NCBI GenBank assembly: GCA_017648425.1
Contig: JAGCJD010000159.1
Span: 1-9,596, forward strand
Reading direction: 5' to 3'
DNA length: 9,596 nucleotides
Origin: Clostridia bacterium
GTDB taxonomy: Bacteria; Bacillota; Clostridia; Oscillospirales; CAG-272
Below, one piece after another: positions 5,850 to 9,596 of this stretch. The position numbers and the translations under genes are program-made. The notes below the pieces were generated by a model that was not told where the DNA came from, did no database searches, and saw only the letters and a list, made by a program, of their open reading frames with translations. Positions within the stretch are counted from its first letter, which is position 1. Each line of letters starts with the position of its first letter.

Positions 5850-7673
5850 TCATTCCTCCTCAATCATGGGTATCTTCATAATGCTTCTCAGCTCATCTCT
5901 GTCAAGGAAAGGCGCAAGATCCTCAAGCGGAGGACTTACAAGATTTCCGTTGGCAAGTCGCTTGGTAGCGCTCTTGGGCTCAAAGAACTGAGTAGGATCT
6001 ACAAACACCTCAGCAATAAACGCGCCATCTGCTCCGAACGCCGTATCAAGCAATTCATCTATCTCATCGTTAGTTCTACAAGCGGCATAAGGATAGCCGT
6101 AAGCAAACGCGAGCTTTTCAAGCGATGGGAATGAAAGATCTCCGCTCTCAGGTCCAATACCAACCTTGGTATGATCTCCAAAGAGGTTTGTCTGCGTCTG
6201 TCTTATCGAATGGTATCCGTCATTGTTTATAACGAATATCTTTATCGGCAAACGGTTTGTAATAATAGTTTGGAGCTCCTGCAAATTCATCTGTATGCTT
6301 CCGTCGCCCGAAAGACATACTATCTCGCTGTTTCCAAGAGAAACACAAACGCCGATAGCCGCAGGTAGATCGTAACCCATAGAAGCTATTGCGGAATTTA
6401 TAATAAATCTCTGGTCATTCTTTATCGTGTAAGCGTGGCTTCCGACAACGCACGCCGTACCATTTCCTACTACCGTGGTGTAACCCTCAGGAAGACGATC
6501 GGAAAGCTTTTTTACAAACGCATAAGGATTGGTAAGCCCCTTCGCGTCATAATGCCTTTGTAGTACGACAGGATAATCGCGTTTCCAATCACGGCAGGTC
6601 TGTTGCCAACCGTTTTCGGGGAAAAGCGTTCCGCGAGAGGGTAATCTGCCGTTTAGCTTGTCAAGAAAATCTTTGGCATCTGCGTGTATGGGAAGCTCCA
6701 CATGAAGCGTTGGCTTTTTAAGCTCCTCAGCGTCAACATCAACCATAATAACGAACGCCTCTCTTGCCCAGGTCTTCCAGCTATATCCAACCTGACGAAT
6801 GGAAAGTCTGTTACCTACCGCAAGCACGAGGTCTGCGTTCTGAACGGCAAAGTTGCCCGCTCTATCGCCCATAATACCGCCTCTGCCAACATACATTTCA
6901 TCATCGTCAGCCATCATATCTATGTTGTCCCAGCCTGTAACGACGGGAATATTCAACCTCTTGACAGCGGTTTTAAAGGCATCGAACGCTCCCGCAAGTC
7001 TTATACCGTTACCGGCATAAAACACAGGTCTTTTCGCATTTTTTATTTTTTCTATAACCGTATCTATTACCTCGTTGCTAACAAGCGGAGCTCGGTCGTC
7101 CTGCTCGCTTTCAGGAACGAAATGGATAAGATCGTCAGTGTCTATAAAGCAGCCCTGAAAATTGACGGGAATATCTATCCAGCAAGGCCCTGGTCTGCCA
7201 TGAGTTGCAAGGTACAAGGACTTTTCAAGAGCGTAAGCTATACGCTTCGGGTCCTCTATCATTTCGCAGTATTTGGTCATACACTCAACCGAGCGAGTAA
7301 TATCGAATTCCTGATCTCCTCCCGCTCTTATATTAAGTCCCATTCCGCGCTTTGATGTGTCGTAACGCACCTGACCGGAAATAACGAGCATGGGGATAGA
7401 ATCAAGCCAACCGCCAACAACACCCGTAATAGCGTTAGTTCCACCGGGGCCTGTTGTAACGCAAACCGCCGCAATGCGATTGTTTATCCTCGCATACGCC
7501 TCAGCTGCAATGGCGCAAGCCTGCTCATGGTGATTGTATATGCTTTTAAGACCATCTTTATGTCCTAGAGCGTCATTCAAATGCATGGCGCCGCCACCCG
7601 TTACCGTAAAGCAATCGGTTATTCCGTTATTCACCAAAAAGTCAGCAACATAATCCGCAAGACGAATTTTCAT
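5850..7673 (-). CDS. Thiamine-diphosphate enzyme, acetolactate-synthase/YerE-like
   Basis: A complete protein of 607 residues with the three-domain build of pyruvate-using TPP enzymes. The N-terminal PYR domain holds catalytic Glu50 in NHHEQACAIAAEAYAR and TTGPGGTNAITGVVGGW (73-89). The central domain (about 195-340) has the nucleotide-type fold found in acetolactate synthases. The C-terminal PP domain has the TPP-Mg motif GDG (456-458) to NN (483-484). The tail PPLEDLAPFLDRDEL (581-595) recalls TPP enzymes of O-antigen and nucleotide-sugar clusters, from memory. YerE uses pyruvate to add a two-carbon unit to CDP-3,6-dideoxy-4-keto-glucose; the RfbH gene directly upstream fits that role. Biosynthetic acetolactate synthase (IlvB) is less likely, as no ilvN or other ilv gene is near. 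ATG at 7673 has AAGGAG about 12 bases upstream. Its TGA overlaps the first eda ATG, which links it to the pyruvate-yielding aldolase. Confidence 0.82.
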   Translation of the reverse strand: MKIRLADYVADFLVNNGITDCFTVTGGGAMHLNDALGHKDGLKSIYNHHEQACAIAAEAYARINNRIAAVCVTTGPGGTNAITGVVGGWLDSIPMLVISGQVRYDTSKRGMGLNIRAGGDQEFDITRSVECMTKYCEMIEDPKRIAYALEKSLYLATHGRPGPCWIDIPVNFQGCFIDTDDLIHFVPESEQDDRAPLVSNEVIDTVIEKIKNAKRPVFYAGNGIRLAGAFDAFKTAVKRLNIPVVTGWDNIDMMADDDEMYVGRGGIMGDRAGNFAVQNADLVLAVGNRLSIRQVGYSWKTWAREAFVIMVDVDAEELKKPTLHVELPIHADAKDFLDKLNGRLPSRGTLFPENGWQQTCRDWKRDYPVVLQRHYDAKGLTNPYAFVKKLSDRLPEGYTTVVGNGTACVVGSHAYTIKNDQRFIINSAIASMGYDLPAAIGVCVSLGNSEIVCLSGDGSIQMNLQELQTIITNRLPIKIFVINNDGYHSIRQTQTNLFGDHTKVGIGPESGDLSFPSLEKLAFAYGYPYAACRTNDEIDELLDTAFGADGAFIAEVFVDPTQFFEPKSATKRLANGNLVSPPLEDLAPFLDRDELRSIMKIPMIEEE

Positions 7674-7696
7674 AAAAATACATTCTCCTTTTCGCG

Positions 7697-7730
7697 CAAA
7701 AATTCCTCCGTATTTCAGAAGGAATTTTTG
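7697..7730 (-). promoter_or_regulatory. Intergenic stem-loop between rfbH-like and TPP-enzyme genes
   Basis: CAAAAATTCCT (7697-7707) pairs perfectly with AGGAATTTTTG (7720-7730) around a 12-base loop. It fills most of the 62-base gap and stops about 10 bases before the ribosome binding site of the TPP gene. The A/T-rich outer stem could act as a weak attenuator or processing site that lowers downstream expression. No clear promoter is seen in the gap, so read-through is expected. Confidence 0.55.
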
Positions 7731-7735
7731 ATATT

Positions 7736-9082
7736 TCAGGAATTAACTGCCTCAATGACAGTCTTAGCCATATAGTCTATCATTTCATCGGTCATGCCGG
7801 GATAAACGCCTATCCAAAAGGTATCCGTCATAACTCTGTCGGTGTTGTCGAGAGTTCCGACAATTCTGTATCCCTCACCGGCCGCGCGCATCTCGTCAAA
7901 GCAAGGGTGCTTGGTAAGATTACCCGCAAACAGCATTCTCGTCTGAACACCATGCGCTTCAACATAAGAAACCACCTTTTCGCGGTCAATCCCCTCCTTG
8001 CAGGTTATAAGGAAGCCGAACCAAGAGGGATTTGAATTTTCGCAAGCCTCGGGAAGCATAAGCTTGTCCGAAACAGGTTCAAGAGCCGCTTTAAGTCTTG
8101 CAAAATTATGACGGCGGCGTTCAACGAATGACGGGAACTTTTTAAGCTGAGCGCAACCAACAGCAGCCTGCATATCGGTAGCTTTAAGATTGTAACCGAA
8201 ATGCGAGTAAACATACTTATGGTCGTATCCGAGAGGAAGTTCTCCGTACTGCTTGTCAAATCTGTGATTACAGAAATTATCCACGCCTGAGGGACAAACG
8301 CAATCTCTACCCCAGTCACGCATTGAGCGAATTATTTTTGAGAGTAGAGGATTGTTTGTATATACAGCGCCACCCTCTCCCATGGTCATGTGATGAGGGG
8401 GATAAAAGCTGCTCGTTCCTATATCGCCGACAGTACCCGTCTTGTGCCAAGCCCCGTCTATCTTATACTCTGAGCCAAGGGCATCGCAGTTGTCCTCAAC
8501 CAGCCATAAGCCGTGCTTATCGCAAAACGCCTTAACAGTAGCGAGATCAAAGGGATTTCCCAAGGTATGCGCTATCATAACGGCGCGCGTCTTATCGGAA
8601 AGCGCCGCTTCAAGCATATTGACATCAATATTGTACTGAGGGATAGTTACATCAACGAATACAGGTACTGCCCCAAACTGAATGTAAGGAGTTACCGTAG
8701 TCGGAAATCCCGCTGCAACGGTGATGATCTCATCTCCTCTTTTTATAGCTCTCTCACCCAGCAACGGAGAGGTCAAAGCCATAAATGCGAGTAGATTTGC
8801 AGAAGAGCCCGAATTTACAAGACTGCAAAATCTTACTCCGAGATAATCCGCAAATTTTTTCTCAAACTCATCAGTATATCTTCCCGAGGTCAACCAGAAC
8901 TCAAGGGAGCTATCCACCAGATTACACATTTCCTCACTGTCGTAAACGCGAGAAGCGTAAGGTATTCTATCCCCCTCCTTGTAAGCAGGCTTGGAGTGAT
9001 ATTTCTCGCAGTATTCCTTAACTCTGCGAAGTATTTCTTCTCTTTCTTCTCTCTCGTTTACAGTCACATTAAACTTGTCCAT
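7736..9082 (-). CDS. rfbH: RfbH-type PMP/[2Fe-2S] sugar 3-dehydratase (CDP-6-deoxyhexose E1-like)
   Basis: A DegT/DnrJ/EryC1/StrS-fold protein of 448 residues from ATG at 9082, which has AGAAAGGA about 10 bases upstream; an in-frame TTG at 9112 would add ten residues but has no ribosome binding site. RfbH/E1 (437 residues in Yersinia) is a coenzyme-B6 dehydratase that starts C3-deoxygenation of CDP-4-keto-6-deoxyglucose. Its hallmark is visible: in SSFYPPHHMTMGEGG the usual PLP lysine is replaced by His230, so PMP stays free. Cys261, Cys263 and Cys271 (CVC...C, C-X1-C-X7-C) with Cys199 upstream match the unusual [2Fe-2S] ligand set of E1. NSGSSANLLA (90-99) and GYNLKATDMQAA (296-307) fit the fold. 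It is first in the operon under the promoter at 9163-9191. Its partners RfbF, RfbG and the E3 reductase are not in this window. The nucleotide carried by the substrate is assumed, not seen. Confidence 0.9.
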   Translation of the reverse strand: MDKFNVTVNEREEREEILRRVKEYCEKYHSKPAYKEGDRIPYASRVYDSEEMCNLVDSSLEFWLTSGRYTDEFEKKFADYLGVRFCSLVNSGSSANLLAFMALTSPLLGERAIKRGDEIITVAAGFPTTVTPYIQFGAVPVFVDVTIPQYNIDVNMLEAALSDKTRAVMIAHTLGNPFDLATVKAFCDKHGLWLVEDNCDALGSEYKIDGAWHKTGTVGDIGTSSFYPPHHMTMGEGGAVYTNNPLLSKIIRSMRDWGRDCVCPSGVDNFCNHRFDKQYGELPLGYDHKYVYSHFGYNLKATDMQAAVGCAQLKKFPSFVERRRHNFARLKAALEPVSDKLMLPEACENSNPSWFGFLITCKEGIDREKVVSYVEAHGVQTRMLFAGNLTKHPCFDEMRAAGEGYRIVGTLDNTDRVMTDTFWIGVYPGMTDEMIDYMAKTVIEAVNS

Positions 9083-9162
9083 TTTTGCTGTTTCCTTTCT
9101 TGTTGTCAGCAATTATTCAGATCGTTGTTTGTACATAGTCTGTATATATAGCATACGGAGTT

Positions 9163-9191
9163 ATTATATCATATATCATAAAATTTGTCAA
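9163..9191 (-). promoter_or_regulatory. Promoter of the rfbH-TPP-eda-SGNH-kdgK-glnN operon
   Basis: On the minus strand TTGACA (9191-9186), a 17-base spacer and TATAAT (9168-9163) match the consensus fully, again with TGA just before the -10. Start is predicted near 9156, giving a leader of about 74 bases to the ATG at 9082. I see no riboswitch or strong stem in that leader. Confidence 0.92.
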
Positions 9192-9213
9192 TAAAAATCG
9201 GATAAATACAATT

Positions 9214-9250
9214 TTGCAAAAATCTCTCTCGGGAGAAAGCGTTTTTGCAA
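9214..9250. terminator. Terminator of the DHHW-like gene, possibly bidirectional
   Basis: TTGCAAAAA (9214-9222) and TTTTTGCAA (9242-9250) are perfect complements. Inside, CTTTCT-CCCG-AGAGAG on the minus strand extends the hairpin with one G-U pair. On the minus strand the stem ends in a run of T, as in an intrinsic terminator, 15 bases after the upstream stop codon. The symmetric A and T runs would allow function on both strands. It insulates the operon promoter from the gene to the right. Confidence 0.82.
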
Positions 9251-9264
9251 GACATATCTTGCGT

Positions 9265-9596
9265 CTATTTTAAAAAGCGCGTAGTCGCCAAAGTATCTAT
9301 TCCCACTATGACCACAGTGGCATATACACCCTCAAAATCATATTCGTCCGTATAGCGCGGATCTATCACAATAAGATCAAAATGCCTCGCCAAAAGAGGA
9401 ATGACCGCGTTGGCAAAGCTATCCTTTACAATGACCAGCCGTTCTCTGCCCTCTCCCTCTCTCTCGATTTTCAATACTCCGTGATTTCCTCCCGTAAACA
9501 CACGGTATTTGTCCTTTCCGTCAAGCTCTCCAAAGCAGTAAAGAGAGGATATTTCACAGTCTTTGTCAAGACACTCAACATAAAAGCTCTCGTCAC
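9265..9596 (-). CDS. DHHW/AlgX-like surface polysaccharide protein, C-terminal part
   Basis: An open frame enters from the right edge and ends at TAG (9267-9265), leaving the last 109 residues. FTGGNHGVLKIE and, about 20 residues on, VIVKDSFANAVIPLLARHF and IDPRYTDE are the C-terminal pattern of DHHW-family (AlgX/AlgJ-like SGNH) proteins. In those, the lysine-aspartate-serine block belongs to the hydrolase/acetyltransferase core; Ser lies in KDSFAN. Such proteins are secreted or membrane-anchored in Firmicutes and usually sit beside MBOAT O-acetyltransferases of cell-wall polysaccharides; the part that would show a signal peptide is outside the window. It ends in a strong terminator, so it is a separate transcript from the rfbH operon. 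The GTG at 9501 is internal and not the start. The family call rests on motif recall. Confidence 0.75.
   Translation of the reverse strand, partial: DESFYVECLDKDCEISSLYCFGELDGKDKYRVFTGGNHGVLKIEREGEGRERLVIVKDSFANAVIPLLARHFDLIVIDPRYTDEYDFEGVYATVVIVGIDTLATTRFLK

Noticed and set aside
6684..7355. Plus-strand frame of 223 residues inside the TPP-enzyme gene
   Set aside because: It is antisense to a clearly conserved enzyme and has no recognisable motif; it is a by-product of codon bias.
5850..7673. IlvB (branched-chain amino acid) or IolD (inositol catabolism) for the TPP enzyme
   Set aside because: No ilvN or other ilv genes, and no inositol genes, are nearby; the RfbH neighbour and the PPLEDLAPFLDRDEL-type tail fit sugar-cluster enzymes better. 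Not excluded without alignment.
9082..9112. TTG start at 9112 for the RfbH gene
   Set aside because: There is no ribosome binding site before it, while ATG at 9082 has AGAAAGGA at usable distance and gives a family-like N-terminus.
9265..9501. Separate 78-residue gene starting at 9501
   Set aside because: The first codon is GTG within a frame open to the window end, and the residues before it continue the DHHW-type pattern, so it is the tail of a larger gene.

Overview
The window looks like chromosomal DNA of an uncultured, gut-type clostridial Firmicute. The grounds are strong TTGACA/TATAAT promoters with TGN extensions, AGGAGG-type ribosome binding sites, a type III glutamine synthetase, a DHHW-type surface-protein fragment, CCA-encoding tRNA genes and clostridia-like hairpin repeats. 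This is inference; no rRNA or other phylogenetic marker is present. Every gene I can support is on the minus strand, so transcription runs from high to low coordinates.

Right edge (9214-9596): the last 109 residues of a DHHW/AlgX-like surface-polysaccharide protein, followed by a strong stem-loop terminator. Next (9163 down to 1381) comes an apparent six-gene operon driven by a consensus promoter at 9163-9191. Its genes are an RfbH-type sugar 3-dehydratase, a YerE/acetolactate-synthase-like thiamine-diphosphate enzyme, a KDPG/KHG aldolase (eda), a cytoplasmic SGNH/GDSL hydrolase, a 2-keto-3-deoxygluconate kinase (kdgK) and a type III glutamine synthetase (glnN). The gaps are 62, -4 to +2, 4-5, 39 and 38 bases. 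RfbH plus a YerE-like enzyme is the logic of a branched 3,6-dideoxyhexose (yersiniose-like) on surface polysaccharide. Eda plus KdgK is the classical uronate/ketodeoxygluconate catabolic pair. Finding the two fused in one operon is the most unusual metabolic feature here. A testable idea is that the aldolase supplies pyruvate as two-carbon donor to the TPP enzyme; the alternative is that aldolase and kinase act on a new sugar acid.

1036-1380: no gene. This stretch holds three degenerate copies of a roughly 70-base repeat behind glnN, a 15-bp stem-loop terminator, and a consensus promoter for a tRNA pair. 810-1035: tRNA-Leu(UAA) and initiator tRNA-fMet(CAU), both with encoded CCA, ending in a terminator that starts at the CCA. 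The initiator tRNA carries one apparent extra A in its T-arm.

1-806: a dense array of small palindromes separated by GTGATGT spacers (CATCAC in the other half) abuts the promoter of a four-helix-bundle (S23/23S rRNA intervening-sequence family) gene. That gene overlaps by one base (TAATG) a Cys-rich small protein that runs off the left edge. Hairpin array, four-helix protein and Cys-rich partner form the best candidate for an undescribed element, though the left part is cut off.
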